Below are positions 10,487-19,698 of a stretch of 64,000 bases of DNA, in pieces. The notes below the pieces were generated by a model that worked only from the letters and a program-made list of their open reading frames with translations, had not been told where the DNA came from and ran no database searches. The stretch's first letter is position 1; each line of letters begins with the position of its first letter. Source of the stretch: Citrobacter amalonaticus (lineage in GTDB: Bacteria > Pseudomonadota > Gammaproteobacteria > Enterobacterales > Enterobacteriaceae); NCBI RefSeq assembly GCF_018323885.1, contig NZ_AP024585.1:992001-1056000 (forward strand), read 5' to 3'. Made by a program: the position numbers and the translations under genes.

Positions 10487-10516
10487 AAAAAAGCCGGCCC
10501 GACGGCCGGCTTTTTT
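10487..10516 (+). terminator. Rho-independent terminator after aceF
   Basis: GCCGGCC (10493-10499) pairs with GGCCGGC (10504-10510) across a 4-base loop. A six-A run precedes it and a six-T run follows, starting 3 bases after the aceF stop. It separates aceEF transcription from lpd, which has its own promoter. Confidence 0.93.
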
Positions 10517-10576
10517 CTGGTAATCTCATGATGGTTTTGGGGTTATTAGTGCTAAAGATAAATCGTTGCCGTTTTG

Positions 10577-10606
10577 TTGTTTCAAAATTGTTAACAATTT
10601 TGTAAA
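10577..10606 (+). promoter_or_regulatory. lpd promoter region with 18-bp palindrome
   Basis: AAAATTGTTAACAATTTT (10584-10601) is a perfect palindrome and overlaps a TAAAAT -10 candidate at 10603-10608. The GTTAAC core and the following TTGTAAAA resemble the repeat units bound by ArcA, and lpd is repressed by ArcA in E. coli. lpd needs its own promoter because it also serves 2-oxoglutarate dehydrogenase and the glycine cleavage system. Confidence 0.5.
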
Positions 10607-10683
10607 ATACGGACGGATAGAACGACCCGGTGGACGATGGGCGACAAGACCAGGGATCGCCGGAAATAAATTAAGAGGTCATG

Positions 10684-12111
10684 ATGAGTACTGAAATCAA
10701 AACTCAGGTCGTGGTACTTGGGGCAGGCCCCGCAGGTTACTCTGCAGCCTTCCGTTGCGCTGATTTAGGTCTGGAAACCGTAATCGTTGAACGTTACAGC
10801 ACCCTCGGTGGTGTTTGTCTGAACGTCGGCTGTATCCCTTCTAAAGCACTGCTGCACGTAGCCAAAGTTATCGAAGAGGCCAAAGCGCTGGCAGAACACG
10901 GTATCGTCTTCGGCGAGCCGAAAACCGATATCGACAAGATTCGTACCTGGAAAGAAAAAGTAATCACTCAGCTGACCGGCGGTCTGGCTGGCATGGCGAA
11001 AGGCCGTAAAGTGAAAGTGGTTACCGGTCTGGGTAAATTCACCGGGGCGAACACCCTGGAAGTGGAAGGTGAGAACGGTAAAACCGTGATCAACTTCGAC
11101 AACGCGATCATCGCGGCGGGTTCCCGTCCGATCCAGTTGCCGTTCATTCCTCATGAAGATCCGCGCGTGTGGGATTCCACCGACGCCCTGGAACTGAAAT
11201 CCGTACCGAAGCGTCTGCTGGTCATGGGTGGCGGTATCATCGGTCTGGAAATGGGTACTGTGTACCACGCGCTGGGTTCAGAGATTGACGTGGTTGAAAT
11301 GTTCGACCAGGTTATCCCGGCGGCGGACAAAGATATCGTTAAAGTCTTCACCAAACGCATCAGCAAGAAATTCAACCTGATGCTGGAAACCAAAGTGACT
11401 GCCGTTGAAGCAAAAGAAGACGGTATTTACGTTTCCATGGAAGGCAAAAAAGCCCCTGCTGAAGCGCAGCGTTATGACGCCGTGCTGGTGGCAATCGGTC
11501 GTGTGCCGAACGGTAAAAACCTCGACGCTGGCAAAGCAGGCGTGGAAGTGGACGATCGTGGCTTCATCCGCGTTGACAAACAGCTGCGCACCAACGTGCC
11601 GCACATCTTTGCTATCGGCGATATCGTCGGTCAGCCGATGCTGGCGCACAAAGGGGTTCACGAAGGTCACGTTGCCGCTGAAGTTATCGCCGGCATGAAG
11701 CATTACTTCGATCCGAAAGTGATCCCATCCATTGCCTACACTGAACCAGAAGTGGCATGGGTAGGTCTGACCGAGAAAGAAGCGAAAGAGAAAGGCATCA
11801 GCTACGAAACCGCCACCTTCCCGTGGGCTGCTTCTGGCCGTGCTATCGCTTCCGACTGCGCAGACGGTATGACTAAACTGATTTTCGACAAAGAAACTCA
11901 CCGCGTCATCGGTGGTGCGATTGTCGGTACCAACGGCGGCGAGCTGCTGGGTGAGATCGGTCTGGCAATCGAAATGGGCTGTGACGCGGAAGACATCGCG
12001 CTGACCATCCACGCGCACCCGACTCTGCACGAGTCCGTGGGCCTGGCGGCAGAAGTGTTCGAAGGTAGCATCACTGACCTGCCGAACGCAAAAGCGAAGA
12101 AGAAGAAATAA
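10684..12111 (+). CDS. lpd: Dihydrolipoamide dehydrogenase (E3)
   Basis: A 475-residue FAD disulfide oxidoreductase that re-oxidises dihydrolipoyl groups and reduces NAD+. It shows the FAD-binding GAGPAGYSAA (about 14-23), the redox pair Cys45-Cys50 in CLNVGCIPS, the NAD-binding MGGGIIGLEMG and the base pair His445-Glu450 in HAHPTLHE. I chose the ATG at 10684, which gives the known N-terminus MSTEIKTQ after AAGAGG; an ATG one codon earlier is also possible. It is shared by pyruvate and 2-oxoglutarate dehydrogenases and glycine cleavage. A bidirectional terminator follows. Confidence 0.98.
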   Translation: MSTEIKTQVVVLGAGPAGYSAAFRCADLGLETVIVERYSTLGGVCLNVGCIPSKALLHVAKVIEEAKALAEHGIVFGEPKTDIDKIRTWKEKVITQLTGGLAGMAKGRKVKVVTGLGKFTGANTLEVEGENGKTVINFDNAIIAAGSRPIQLPFIPHEDPRVWDSTDALELKSVPKRLLVMGGGIIGLEMGTVYHALGSEIDVVEMFDQVIPAADKDIVKVFTKRISKKFNLMLETKVTAVEAKEDGIYVSMEGKKAPAEAQRYDAVLVAIGRVPNGKNLDAGKAGVEVDDRGFIRVDKQLRTNVPHIFAIGDIVGQPMLAHKGVHEGHVAAEVIAGMKHYFDPKVIPSIAYTEPEVAWVGLTEKEAKEKGISYETATFPWAASGRAIASDCADGMTKLIFDKETHRVIGGAIVGTNGGELLGEIGLAIEMGCDAEDIALTIHAHPTLHESVGLAAEVFEGSITDLPNAKAKKKK

Positions 12112-12131
12112 TCTTCAGCCTTCCGGTAACG

Positions 12132-12159
12132 AAAAAGCGGCGTAAATGCCGCTTTTTTT
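12132..12159. terminator. Bidirectional terminator between lpd and the DUF2950 gene
   Basis: AAAAAGCGGC (12132-12141) pairs with GCCGCTTTTT across GTAAAT, with seven Ts on the plus strand and five on the minus strand. It lies between convergent genes and probably serves both. Confidence 0.9.
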
Positions 12160-12166
12160 ATGCCTG

Positions 12167-12958
12167 CTACTCCACCGGCTTCCACGGCTCGTGTGGCGTA
12201 AATTTCTCTATGGCGATGGCTTTTAGCCCGCTATCTTCCCCTAAATTCGTCTGATACACCCGGTCGTCCTGACTTACCATGAAGCTCATCACACCCGTTT
12301 CGCCCCAGGTCACCGGCCAGGCAAGCAGCGCAAATCCTTTCGCGTTATCGCTGGCAATAATGCGGAAATAATAGCCGTGATACCCTTCGCCAGGTGACTC
12401 AGGACTGAAAGCCGGCCCTAAGGGACTGGGCGTTTCACCTGGTTTTACCGGCCAGTAGAGACCGTCCTGTTGACCTGCATGGCTGATAATTCGGCTGGCA
12501 AATGCTTGTTTGCGCTGCCAGTAGTCATACTGGGCGTCGACATAGGCACGCATGGCCTGTATCGCCGAGAGTTCATTGCGGCCAATCGTGCGCGTGAGGA
12601 TCTCATCCTGCGCGGCAGACATATCAAAATGCCAGCCTTTACTCGCCTTCACGATGGGGATGGGCAACTGCCAGTTCTCCTGGCCGACGTTCAGGTGAGC
12701 GACATTACCTTGTTGCACAATCTGGTGGCTGACTTTCCAGTCGCGGTTAAAGCGCGCAATGGCTTCGGGGTCCGCGCCTTCAGGGGGCAAAAACTGTCGC
12801 CAGTTATCGCCTAACAGGGTAGTCATTTGCGCATCGTTATTGTCGGCAATTGCACGGGCAAAAGAGCTGGCGGCCTCGTCTGGCGTGGCGAACATCTGCT
12901 GGGCGTAGCTCATTAACGGAAGCGAGAGCAGCAGGGTGCTTAACAGTACTTTTTTCAT
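12167..12958 (-). CDS. DUF2950 family exported protein
   Basis: A 263-residue protein with a clear signal peptide (MKKVLLSTLLLSLPLMSYAQQ, cleavage likely after Ala19), so periplasmic. The mature part fits DUF2950: an N-terminal stretch on substrate-like helices (FATPDEAASSFARAI), Trp-rich middle (DNWRQFL, WQLPIPIV) and the C-terminal PVTWGETGVMSFMVS, YQTNLG. The function of the family is unknown. It starts 12 bases after the DUF3300 gene yacH, so the two are almost surely co-transcribed. As far as I recall it is absent from this place in E. coli K-12 and present in Salmonella and Citrobacter relatives. Confidence 0.85.
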   Translation of the reverse strand: MKKVLLSTLLLSLPLMSYAQQMFATPDEAASSFARAIADNNDAQMTTLLGDNWRQFLPPEGADPEAIARFNRDWKVSHQIVQQGNVAHLNVGQENWQLPIPIVKASKGWHFDMSAAQDEILTRTIGRNELSAIQAMRAYVDAQYDYWQRKQAFASRIISHAGQQDGLYWPVKPGETPSPLGPAFSPESPGEGYHGYYFRIIASDNAKGFALLAWPVTWGETGVMSFMVSQDDRVYQTNLGEDSGLKAIAIEKFTPHEPWKPVE

Positions 12959-12970
12959 TATCGGCTCCCG

Positions 12971-14623
12971 TTAACGACGGCGAAATTCATGGTGTTCAGA
13001 TGCGCGTTCGCGCATGTGGGCTCGTTGCTCATTACTGATGTTACTCAGACGGCGGCTTTCCTGACCGCGCTGCTGCTGCGATTGCCAGTTCGGCGAACGG
13101 CTGTCGTTACCGCTAAATACATTCGCATGGTTTTGCTGAAACGCCTGACGCTGCTGTGGCGAGGAGGATTCGACGCGCTGACGTACCGTCTCCCGCTGCG
13201 GTTGTGAAATCGGGCGTTGCTGCGCTTTGGCCCTGAGATCGTCACGATGCAGTTGTTGCGCTGTCGTAGTCGATTGTTTCAAGGTCTGTTGCGCATTCTG
13301 ACGACGCGCGCTGTTGCTGTTGTCGTCATAGCCGCGATAGTTATTGCGTTGGGCAACCTGATTCAACTGTTGAGCGGCCGCTTTGCGCTGGGCATCACGC
13401 GTTGTGGCTGTCGGTTGCTGAGCCAGCGCTTTAGACGCATCCGGATGACGCTGTTGCAGTTGTGCCATCGCTGCCTGACGCTGGCTGTCGCGGGATGCCG
13501 TCGCAGCAGGCTGCTGTGTAGCGCTGAGACCGCCGCTGACGTCGGTCGGGTGGAAACGCGGGGCGGTCGTGCCATTCTGATACGGTACGCCGCCGCGCCA
13601 GGCCGGGTTGTGCTGCCAGGTTATGTTCTGTGTTTTCAGATTCTGTCCGGAGATGCGGTTGAAGTTATCGACGTTGATATTGATGTTATCGCCATTGTGT
13701 TGATAACCGTGACCGTCGCGATGATCGTCATCATGATGGTGATCGTCATCGTGGTGATGATCGTCGTCATCCCAGTCGATATTGCTGAACAGCGCATAGG
13801 TGGTGGCGACGCCCAGGCTGTAGCCGAACCCTTTAACAAAACTGCCAGCGAACTGCTCGCCTGGCGTAGGCGGGAGATACACCGGCGGGTATGCGGTGTT
13901 GGGCCAGGTGCCATAAACCGTAGCGGGATTATAGCTGGGGACGTACACCACCTGCGGATCTGCAGGTTCAATTTTAATTACCGTGGAGGCTGGGGCGGCG
14001 GAAACGGCGCTGGATTTTGTTGCGGAGGAGATGGTTGAGGGGGCTGCCGCGACGCTCTTTTTCGGCGTGCTGGTCACCGTCTGCTGCGGCGTAGATTTCA
14101 GCGAGCCGGTCTGCTGGGCCAGTAAGCGCAGGCGTTGCACGGAGTCCATCACATCCTGCGGTTGCGCCAGAAATGCATCACCGAGGTTTTGCACCCACTC
14201 CGTGTTTTCCCCCATCAGCGTCATAAGTTGCGGAAAGGCGACCAGCGACTTCACGCTGGGATCCCACGGCTGGTTTGCGACAGCCTGAATGGCGGCATCG
14301 CCTTGCCGTGTCGGATTATCGCGCGACCATTGTGCTGCCTGGACGACGTTAGCCGGATAGGTCGAGGCCATCAGAACCTGCGAAAGCAGCGGGTCCGGAT
14401 AGAGGGCGATCGGCGCGACCCATTGATCGATTTGCGCCGTGGTAAAGCTCACTTTCGCAACGGGAGTCGCTTCGGCTGGCGCGAGCGGTTGCGCAGCAAT
14501 GGGGGGCGTGGGCAGCGTAGGGGCTTCCGGTGTGCGGCTTTTGACATACAGCACGCTTGAAGCAGCAAGTAGTCCGGCGCTACAGATCAACGCAAGCACG
14601 TGGGGTTTAAAGGGCAACGTCAT
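12971..14623 (-). CDS. yacH: DUF3300 family protein YacH
   Basis: A 550-residue protein with an N-terminal hydrophobic anchor or signal (about residues 7-25). A DUF3300 domain (about 55-260) follows, with QIDQWVAPIALYPDPLLSQ, PWDPSVKSLVAFPQ and YVPSYNPATVYGTWP. A striking run of Asp and His (about 285-300) then leads into a long low-complexity, Gln/Arg-rich tail rich in QRQAAMAQLQQ-like repeats up to the basic C-terminus. The location and domain match E. coli yacH between lpd and acnB. The function is unknown. The Asp/His run could bind divalent metal and the tail looks disordered; both are inferences. It is first in a pair with the DUF2950 gene. Confidence 0.85.
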   Translation of the reverse strand: MTLPFKPHVLALICSAGLLAASSVLYVKSRTPEAPTLPTPPIAAQPLAPAEATPVAKVSFTTAQIDQWVAPIALYPDPLLSQVLMASTYPANVVQAAQWSRDNPTRQGDAAIQAVANQPWDPSVKSLVAFPQLMTLMGENTEWVQNLGDAFLAQPQDVMDSVQRLRLLAQQTGSLKSTPQQTVTSTPKKSVAAAPSTISSATKSSAVSAAPASTVIKIEPADPQVVYVPSYNPATVYGTWPNTAYPPVYLPPTPGEQFAGSFVKGFGYSLGVATTYALFSNIDWDDDDHHHDDDHHHDDDHRDGHGYQHNGDNININVDNFNRISGQNLKTQNITWQHNPAWRGGVPYQNGTTAPRFHPTDVSGGLSATQQPAATASRDSQRQAAMAQLQQRHPDASKALAQQPTATTRDAQRKAAAQQLNQVAQRNNYRGYDDNSNSARRQNAQQTLKQSTTTAQQLHRDDLRAKAQQRPISQPQRETVRQRVESSSPQQRQAFQQNHANVFSGNDSRSPNWQSQQQRGQESRRLSNISNEQRAHMRERASEHHEFRRR

Positions 14624-15021
14624 ATTCTTACTCCCGATTTCCTGGAAATCGCAATGGTCGAAGTGCTGCCACCCGCAGGTGCAGTGTTGCGTGAGTATAA
14701 AGAGACGATAGTTTAATTTTTGACTAATCTTGGGATCGGTACAGTAGAGTGATTATAAGAATGCGAAATAGTGTGACGATTCGTAACAGCGATAAATTTC
14801 CCGCTTCTGAAATCGAAAAGGGCATTAGACCATCCTTAACGATTCAGCCACTTTTTTATGTTGCTTTTTTGTAAACAGATTAACACCTCACTAAAATCCT
14901 GTTATTCTGCCCATTGCGGTACCGGGCATTTACCCTACAAACTGCTGTCTCACAGGAGCGTGAAGAGAATCGCCCATCGATAAAGCGCCGCACTATGACA
15001 ATGAGAGCGAGGAGAACCGTC
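14624..15021 (+). promoter_or_regulatory. yacH-acnB divergent intergenic region (398 bp)
   Basis: This gap must contain the yacH promoter and the acnB promoter with a long leader. I see A+T-rich candidate promoter sequence around 14840-14900 and a half-site TGTGA at 14773-14777. There is no perfect CRP or other operator that I would name. A GCGAGGAG ribosome site lies just before the acnB GTG. No RNA gene is evident. Confidence 0.5.
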
Positions 15022-17619
15022 GTGCTAGAAGAATACCGTAAGCACGTAGCAGAACGTGCCGCCGAGGGGATTGTGCCCAAACCCTTAGATGCAACCCAAA
15101 TGGCCGCGCTCGTCGAGCTGCTGAAAGCACCGCCTGCGGGCGAAGAAGAATTCCTGTTAGACCTGTTGATCAACCGTGTTCCCCCGGGCGTCGATGAAGC
15201 CGCCTATGTCAAAGCCAGTTTCCTCGCTGCCGTCGCGAAAGGCGAAACGACTTCCCCACTGATTACGCCTGAAAAAGCGATTGAACTGCTCGGCACCATG
15301 CAGGGTGGTTACAACATTCATCCGCTGATTGACGCTCTGGACGATGCAAAACTGGCGCCGATTGCCGCCAAAGCGCTCTCCCATACGCTGCTGATGTTCG
15401 ATAACTTCTATGACGTAGAAGAAAAAGCCAAAGCAGGGAACGAATATGCGAAGCAGGTGATGCAGTCCTGGGCGGAGGCCGAATGGTTCCTGAGCCGTCC
15501 GCCGCTGGCTGAAAAAATGACCGTCACCGTTTTCAAAGTCACCGGTGAAACCAATACCGATGACCTGTCTCCTGCACCTGATGCGTGGTCTCGTCCGGAT
15601 ATCCCGCTGCACGCGTTAGCGATGCTGAAAAACGCCCGTGAAGGCATTGAGCCGGATCAGCCGGGTGTCGTTGGCCCAATCAAACAGATCGAAGCCCTGG
15701 CGAGTAAAGGTTACCCGCTGGCTTACGTCGGTGACGTCGTCGGGACCGGTTCTTCACGTAAATCCGCCACCAACTCCGTGCTGTGGTTCATGGGTGACGA
15801 CATTCCGCACGTGCCGAACAAGCGCGGCGGCGGTCTGTGCCTCGGCGGTAAAATCGCCCCTATCTTCTTCAACACCATGGAAGATGCAGGCGCACTGCCG
15901 ATCGAAGTGGATGTGTCAAACCTGAACATGGGTGATGTGATTGACGTTTACCCGTTCAAAGGGGAAGTACGTAACCATGAAACCGGCGAACTGCTGGCAA
16001 GCTTTGAACTGAAAACTGACGTGCTGATTGATGAAGTGCGTGCCGGTGGCCGTATCCCACTGATCATCGGTCGCGGTCTGACCACCAAAGCGCGTGAAGC
16101 GCTGGGTCTGCCGCACTCAGACGTTTTCCGTCAGGCGAAAGATGTGGCGGAAAGCAGCCGTGGTTACTCGCTGGCGCAGAAAATGGTGGGTCGTGCGTGC
16201 GGCGTAGCCGGTATCCGTCCGGGAGCGTACTGCGAGCCGAAGATGACCTCCGTAGGTTCTCAGGATACCACTGGCCCAATGACCCGTGACGAACTGAAGG
16301 ACCTGGCGTGCCTGGGCTTCTCTGCGGACCTGGTGATGCAGTCTTTCTGTCACACCGCCGCCTATCCGAAGCCGGTTGACGTCACCACGCACCACACGCT
16401 GCCTGACTTTATTATGAACCGCGGCGGTGTTTCGCTGCGTCCGGGTGATGGCGTGATCCACTCCTGGCTGAACCGTATGCTGTTGCCGGATACCGTCGGT
16501 ACGGGTGGTGACTCCCATACCCGTTTCCCGATTGGTATCTCCTTCCCGGCGGGCTCGGGCCTGGTGGCGTTTGCTGCGGCGACCGGCGTGATGCCGCTGG
16601 ATATGCCGGAATCGGTGCTGGTGCGCTTCAAAGGCAAAATGCAGCCGGGTATTACCCTGCGCGATCTGGTACACGCCATTCCGCTGTATGCGATCAAACA
16701 GGGTCTGCTGACCGTTGAGAAAAAAGGCAAGAAGAACATCTTCTCTGGTCGTATTCTCGAAATCGAAGGTCTGCCGGATCTGAAAGTCGAGCAGGCGTTT
16801 GAGCTGACCGATGCATCCGCCGAGCGTTCTGCGGCAGGTTGCACCATCAAGCTGAACAAAGAGCCGATCGTGGAATACCTGACCTCCAACATCGTTCTGC
16901 TGAAGTGGATGATCGCAGAAGGCTACGGCGACCGTCGTACGCTGGAACGTCGTATTCAGGGGATGGAAAAATGGCTGGCCGATCCGCAACTGCTGGAAGC
17001 CGATGCTGACGCAGAGTACGCGGCGGTGATCGACATCGATCTGGCGGATATCAAAGAGCCTATCCTTTGTGCACCGAACGATCCGGACGATGCGCGTCTG
17101 CTCTCTGATGTTCAGGGCGATAAAATCGACGAAGTGTTCATTGGTTCCTGCATGACCAACATTGGTCACTTCCGTGCGGCCGGCAAGCTGCTGGATGCGC
17201 ACAAAGGCCAGTTGCCGACGCGTCTGTGGGTGGCGCCGCCAACCCGTATGGATGCGGCACAGCTGACCGAAGAGGGCTACTACAGCGTCTTTGGTAAGAG
17301 CGGTGCGCGTATTGAAATCCCGGGCTGTTCACTGTGCATGGGTAACCAGGCGCGTGTCGCAGACGGCGCGACGGTGGTATCGACTTCTACGCGTAACTTC
17401 CCGAACCGTTTAGGTACCGGTGCGAACGTCTACCTGGCGTCTGCGGAGCTGGCGGCGGTTGCGGCACTGATCGGTAAATTGCCGACGCCGGAAGAGTACC
17501 AGACCTATGTGGCGCAGGTGGATAAAACGGCAGTCGACACCTATCGTTATCTGAACTTTGACCAGCTCTCTCAATACACTGAGAAAGCGGACGGTGTGAT
17601 TTTCCAGACCGCCGTGTAA
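15022..17619 (+). CDS. acnB: Aconitate hydratase B
   Basis: An 865-residue aconitase of the B type, with the HEAT-like domain first. It isomerises citrate and isocitrate in the TCA cycle and, without its cluster, can bind mRNA. The [4Fe-4S] ligands are Cys710 (GSCMTN), Cys769 and Cys772 (CSLCMGN), the exact E. coli numbers. I chose GTG at 15022, 8 bases after AGGAG, which gives [10 protein letters not shown] and full length; an earlier ATG at 14914 would add 36 unlikely residues. An insertion element splits its terminator 32 bases downstream. Confidence 0.97.
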   Translation: MLEEYRKHVAERAAEGIVPKPLDATQMAALVELLKAPPAGEEEFLLDLLINRVPPGVDEAAYVKASFLAAVAKGETTSPLITPEKAIELLGTMQGGYNIHPLIDALDDAKLAPIAAKALSHTLLMFDNFYDVEEKAKAGNEYAKQVMQSWAEAEWFLSRPPLAEKMTVTVFKVTGETNTDDLSPAPDAWSRPDIPLHALAMLKNAREGIEPDQPGVVGPIKQIEALASKGYPLAYVGDVVGTGSSRKSATNSVLWFMGDDIPHVPNKRGGGLCLGGKIAPIFFNTMEDAGALPIEVDVSNLNMGDVIDVYPFKGEVRNHETGELLASFELKTDVLIDEVRAGGRIPLIIGRGLTTKAREALGLPHSDVFRQAKDVAESSRGYSLAQKMVGRACGVAGIRPGAYCEPKMTSVGSQDTTGPMTRDELKDLACLGFSADLVMQSFCHTAAYPKPVDVTTHHTLPDFIMNRGGVSLRPGDGVIHSWLNRMLLPDTVGTGGDSHTRFPIGISFPAGSGLVAFAAATGVMPLDMPESVLVRFKGKMQPGITLRDLVHAIPLYAIKQGLLTVEKKGKKNIFSGRILEIEGLPDLKVEQAFELTDASAERSAAGCTIKLNKEPIVEYLTSNIVLLKWMIAEGYGDRRTLERRIQGMEKWLADPQLLEADADAEYAAVIDIDLADIKEPILCAPNDPDDARLLSDVQGDKIDEVFIGSCMTNIGHFRAAGKLLDAHKGQLPTRLWVAPPTRMDAAQLTEEGYYSVFGKSGARIEIPGCSLCMGNQARVADGATVVSTSTRNFPNRLGTGANVYLASAELAAVAALIGKLPTPEEYQTYVAQVDKTAVDTYRYLNFDQLSQYTEKADGVIFQTAV

Positions 17620-17650
17620 TGCGCTAACGCTTTTCGCGTAAAAACGCATC

Positions 17651-17668
17651 AATGCCCGGTGAAGCGTG
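17651..17668 (+). terminator. Left arm of the acnB terminator, cut by an IS
   Basis: AATGCCCGGTGAAG plus the loop bases CGTG form the left half of a rho-independent terminator. Its right half (CTTCTCCGGGCATTTTTATTT) lies at 19120-19140, on the far side of the IS. If one CGTG copy and the IS are removed, the arms pair with a 4-base loop and a T tract. Confidence 0.85.
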
Positions 17669-17700
17669 TGGACTGACCCCATAAATCTGGACAGTTTATA

Positions 17701-18486
17701 TTAAGCGGCCTTCAGAGCCTGGGCCCGGTACTCTACCGGACTCAGGCCTTTTAGTTTCAGGCTTATCCGCTCGTTGTTGTAGTAACGGATATAATCCTCT
17801 ATCGCCTTCCTCAGTTCGCTGATATTGCTGAACTGACTCAGGTAAAAACACTCCGATTTCAGCGTCCCGAAGAAGTTTTCCATCACGGCATTATCCAGAC
17901 AGTTTCCTTTTCGGGACATACTTTGCGTCATGCCCTGCGCCTTTAACTTTGCCTGATAGCCTGCCATCCGATATTGCCAGCCCTGATCTGTGTGCAGCAA
18001 GGGGGCGTCGTCTGGTCCGAGCTTTAAGAACGCATCCCGCAGCATGGTATTAACCATCTCCATCACCGGCCTTTCCGACAGGCTGTAGGAGATTATTTCC
18101 CGGTTAAAAAGATCGAGTACCGGCGACAGGTACAGCTTTTTACCCTGCAGCGAGAACTCTGTAACATCCGTAACCCATTTTTCATTGGCTTTTGATGCAC
18201 TGAAGTTCCTGCTCAGGATATTGGGGGCTGCCTTGCCTGTTTCCCCCTTCCATGAGCGGTATTTCTTCGCCCTTATCAGAGACCGGAGCGACAGCTCTGT
18301 CATCAGCCGCTGCACGGTTTTATGGTTCACCAGCAGACCCTGCTTTCTCAGCGAAAGCGTGATCCTGCGGTAGCCATAACGGCCTTTGTGCCAGGCGTAT
18401 ATCTCACGGATTTTATCTTTCAGCCCGGCATGCCTGTCCACCTGCTTCAGGGCATTCATATTGTAATACCATGTACTGCGGGACAT
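17701..18486 (-). CDS. IS150-group transposase, OrfB part
   Basis: The integrase-like catalytic half. Counted from the ATG at 18486, Asp107 (WVTDVTEF), Asp167 (LHTDQGWQ) and Glu203 (ENFFGTLKSE) give the DD(35)E spacing of IS3-family enzymes. The family's K/R after the Glu is also present (Lys210). It is normally made as an OrfAB fusion by -1 frameshifting at the end of OrfA. The frame is open upstream of the ATG through SELRHKHALRDLLRAAG to the slippery site at 18559-18566. No stop breaks it. Confidence 0.93.
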   Translation of the reverse strand: MSRSTWYYNMNALKQVDRHAGLKDKIREIYAWHKGRYGYRRITLSLRKQGLLVNHKTVQRLMTELSLRSLIRAKKYRSWKGETGKAAPNILSRNFSASKANEKWVTDVTEFSLQGKKLYLSPVLDLFNREIISYSLSERPVMEMVNTMLRDAFLKLGPDDAPLLHTDQGWQYRMAGYQAKLKAQGMTQSMSRKGNCLDNAVMENFFGTLKSECFYLSQFSNISELRKAIEDYIRYYNNERISLKLKGLSPVEYRAQALKAA

Positions 18487-18542
18487 GCCTGCCGCGCGCA
18501 GGAGGTCTCGCAGAGCGTGCTTATGCCTCAGTTCACTGATTA

Positions 18543-19064
18543 TCAGGGCTTGCTGCCGTTTTTTTCGCTCTGAACCAAGGCCTTCAACTTTTTTAGATAG
18601 GCATTCTCTGCCCGCAGGTAACGGAGTTCAGCCCGGAGTTCTTCGGGGGAGAGTTTTTCCAGTTCTTTATCTGTAGGGGATGGGGGGATTTTTTGTTTTG
18701 TCATTTTTCCAGGCCGCCCGCGTTGAATGTTTAGCAGTCCTTCCGCTCCGGCATCGTTGTACACGCAGACCCAGTGTCGGACAAGCGTTTCTGCAGAGAG
18801 ATTAAACCGGGCAGCTGCTTCACGCATCGTCAGGTGGTCACGGATAACCGCCCGGACGACGACGAGTTTAAATTCAGCTGAATGATGTTTATTTTTCCCT
18901 GACAGCCCTTCCATACCGTGGAGTTGCCACGCCCTGACCCAGCGACGGACGGAAGTTCTTTCAACACCAAAACGGTCGGCTGTACGCTCTTCTCCGTCTT
19001 TTCCGGACAAATAATGATTAACCACAGCCAGTTTTGTTTCAGGGGAATATTTTGGCTTTGCCAT
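18543..19064 (-). CDS. IS150-group transposase, OrfA (DNA-binding) part
   Basis: A 173-residue protein starting MAKPKYSPETKLAVV at 19064. It has two helix-turn-helix motifs (about 10-50 and 65-110) and a C-terminal leucine-zipper-like helix (ELRAELRYLRAENAYLKKLKAL). Near the end, the minus strand has GAAAAAAAC (complement of 18559-18566), a classic A-AAA-AAC slippery site. A -1 slip there joins it to OrfB (EKKRQQALII). OrfA alone usually binds the ends and regulates transposition. The open frame runs further upstream across the IS edge and antisense to yacL, but this is fortuitous. Confidence 0.9.
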   Translation of the reverse strand: MAKPKYSPETKLAVVNHYLSGKDGEERTADRFGVERTSVRRWVRAWQLHGMEGLSGKNKHHSAEFKLVVVRAVIRDHLTMREAAARFNLSAETLVRHWVCVYNDAGAEGLLNIQRGRPGKMTKQKIPPSPTDKELEKLSPEELRAELRYLRAENAYLKKLKALVQSEKNGSKP

Positions 19065-19244
19065 AAAAAACTGCACCTTACTCAGTTGAGTGTCCAACTT
19101 TTGGGGTGCAGTCCACGTGCTTCTCCGGGCATTTTTATTTCCATTCCTTATACGCGATCCGCTTTTTTTCTGCGTCCAGGCTGCGATAATTAAGACAAGG
19201 CGCAATGCGGTAATGGCGCATTGCCGGGAGCAGAGGACTACATT

Positions 19245-19607
19245 ATGGATTACGAATTTCTGCGCGATGTTACCGGTCGGGTTTTGGTGCGCATGTCCAT
19301 GGGTCACGAAGTGGTCGGGCACTGGTTTAATGAAGAAGTGAAAGAAAACCTGGCCCTGCTGGACGAAGTGGAACAGGCGGCTCACGCGGCGAAAGGCAGC
19401 GAACGTTCCTGGCAACGGGCGGGGCATGAATATACGCTCTGGATGGACGGCGAAGAGGTGATGATCCGCGCCAACCAGCTGGAGTTTACCGGCGACGAAA
19501 TGGAAGAAGGGATGAATTACTACGATGAAGAAAGCCTGTCGCTGTGCGGCGTCGAGGATTTCCTGCAGGTGGTAAACGCCTATCGGGAATTTCTGCGTCA
19601 ATCCTGA
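19245..19607 (+). CDS. yacL: UPF0231 family protein YacL
   Basis: A 120-residue acidic cytoplasmic protein that is nearly the same as E. coli YacL in length and sequence ([20 protein letters not shown] at the start, [16 protein letters not shown] near the end). The function is unknown. The ATG at 19245 follows a GAGGAC ribosome site. The inserted IS lies 130 bases upstream, so its promoter region is shortened or replaced; the nearest remaining native sequence is the right half of the acnB terminator. A terminator follows. Confidence 0.93.
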   Translation: MDYEFLRDVTGRVLVRMSMGHEVVGHWFNEEVKENLALLDEVEQAAHAAKGSERSWQRAGHEYTLWMDGEEVMIRANQLEFTGDEMEEGMNYYDEESLSLCGVEDFLQVVNAYREFLRQS

Positions 19608-19626
19608 ATAATTTCAATCATCAGTG

Positions 19627-19656
19627 GAGCCGGGCTTCTGCGTCCGGCTTTTTTTT
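19627..19656 (+). terminator. Terminator after yacL
   Basis: GAGCCGG and CCGGCTT pair across a GC-containing loop, followed by eight Ts (19649-19656). It lies 20 bases past the yacL stop. Confidence 0.85.
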
Positions 19657-19698
19657 ACCGAAAAATGATTGTTTGATTTTTATTAATCATTTTAAAAC

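Larger units (their letters stand above)
17669..19115 (-). mobile_element. IS3-family (IS150-group) insertion sequence, complete
   Basis: A 1447-bp element, close to the IS150 length. Imperfect 25-bp terminal inverted repeats begin TGGACTG at 17669 and, on the other strand, at 19115; both end in TGGACA (17688-17693 and 19091-19096). A 4-bp direct repeat CGTG flanks it (17665-17668 and 19116-19119). It carries two overlapping transposase frames with a frameshift signal and an intact DDE triad, so it looks functional. It reads opposite to acnB and yacL. I do not assign an ISfinder name. Confidence 0.93.

Noticed and set aside
13690..13780. Short tandem GATGATCGTCATCATGATGG-like repeats, which look like a microsatellite or CRISPR-like array
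   Set aside because: They encode the Asp/His run of YacH and are irregular, with no spacer structure.
19065..19601. Minus-strand extension of the IS OrfA frame across the IS edge and yacL
   Set aside because: The real OrfA starts at 19064 inside the IS; the extension is only absence of a stop antisense to yacL.
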